From positions 1 through 13,271 of the forward strand of contig VGPE01000059.1 in assembly GCA_016875645.1 (NCBI GenBank): a stretch of 13,271 nt of DNA. Direction: 5' to 3'. This document shows positions 13,265-13,271 of this stretch, in pieces. Within the stretch, counting starts at the first letter, position 1; every line of letters begins with the position of its first letter. The position numbers and the translations under genes are program-made. The notes under the pieces are model-generated. The model worked only from the letters and a program-made list of their open reading frames with translations. It ran no database searches and was not told where the DNA came from. Source of the DNA: Chloroflexota bacterium (GTDB taxonomy: Bacteria > Chloroflexota > Limnocylindria > Limnocylindrales > CSP1-4).

Positions 13265-13271
13265 GGGTGAG

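Overview
This is a very GC-rich bacterial chromosome segment with ordinary housekeeping and accessory genes. GTG starts are common, and several starts look leaderless, with a -10 hexamer 6-7 nt upstream of the start codon. The gene mix (a PAC2 protein, an F420-type nitroreductase remnant, CocE/NonD hydrolases and conserved hypothetical membrane proteins) suggests Chloroflexota or a related high-GC terrabacterial lineage. That assignment is inference; no rRNA or marker gene is present to confirm it.

Positions 1-7551 read left to right on the + strand. In order they are a RhlE-type DEAD-box RNA helicase with a long, foldable 5' leader (173-1663), an SPFH/Band 7 protein whose first 49 codons are cut off by an in-frame TAG (1775/1922-2794), a diverged NAD-kinase-like protein (2859-3764), a PAC2-family protein (3858-4712), a 64-residue CxC/H-H protein (4975-5169), a six-helix membrane protein (5332-6237), and a protein joining an N-terminal GIY-YIG-like domain to a complete GreA-type transcript-cleavage factor (6325-7551). 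The CxC/H-H gene sits behind a structured leader with a TATACT promoter element.

Positions 7595-10944 hold two paralogous CocE/NonD-family serine hydrolases on the - strand. They are 14 bp apart, and the stop of the first overlaps the Shine-Dalgarno sequence of the second. Their genes converge on the GreA fusion gene. Upstream of them, 10945-11700 has no intact gene. It holds a remnant of a deazaflavin-dependent nitroreductase-family gene, four 12-bp tandem repeats and an 18-bp imperfect direct repeat. MsrA (- strand, 11701-12381) is divergent from a four-helix conserved membrane protein (+ strand, 12450-13160); the two starts share a 68-bp promoter region and both look leaderless.

The observations most worth following up are the GIY-YIG-like/GreA fusion, the three-hairpin leader at 4840-4974 with an alternative pairing that would cover the ribosome binding site, and the amber codon in the SPFH gene. 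No CRISPR array, tRNA, rRNA, insertion sequence or phage gene was seen.
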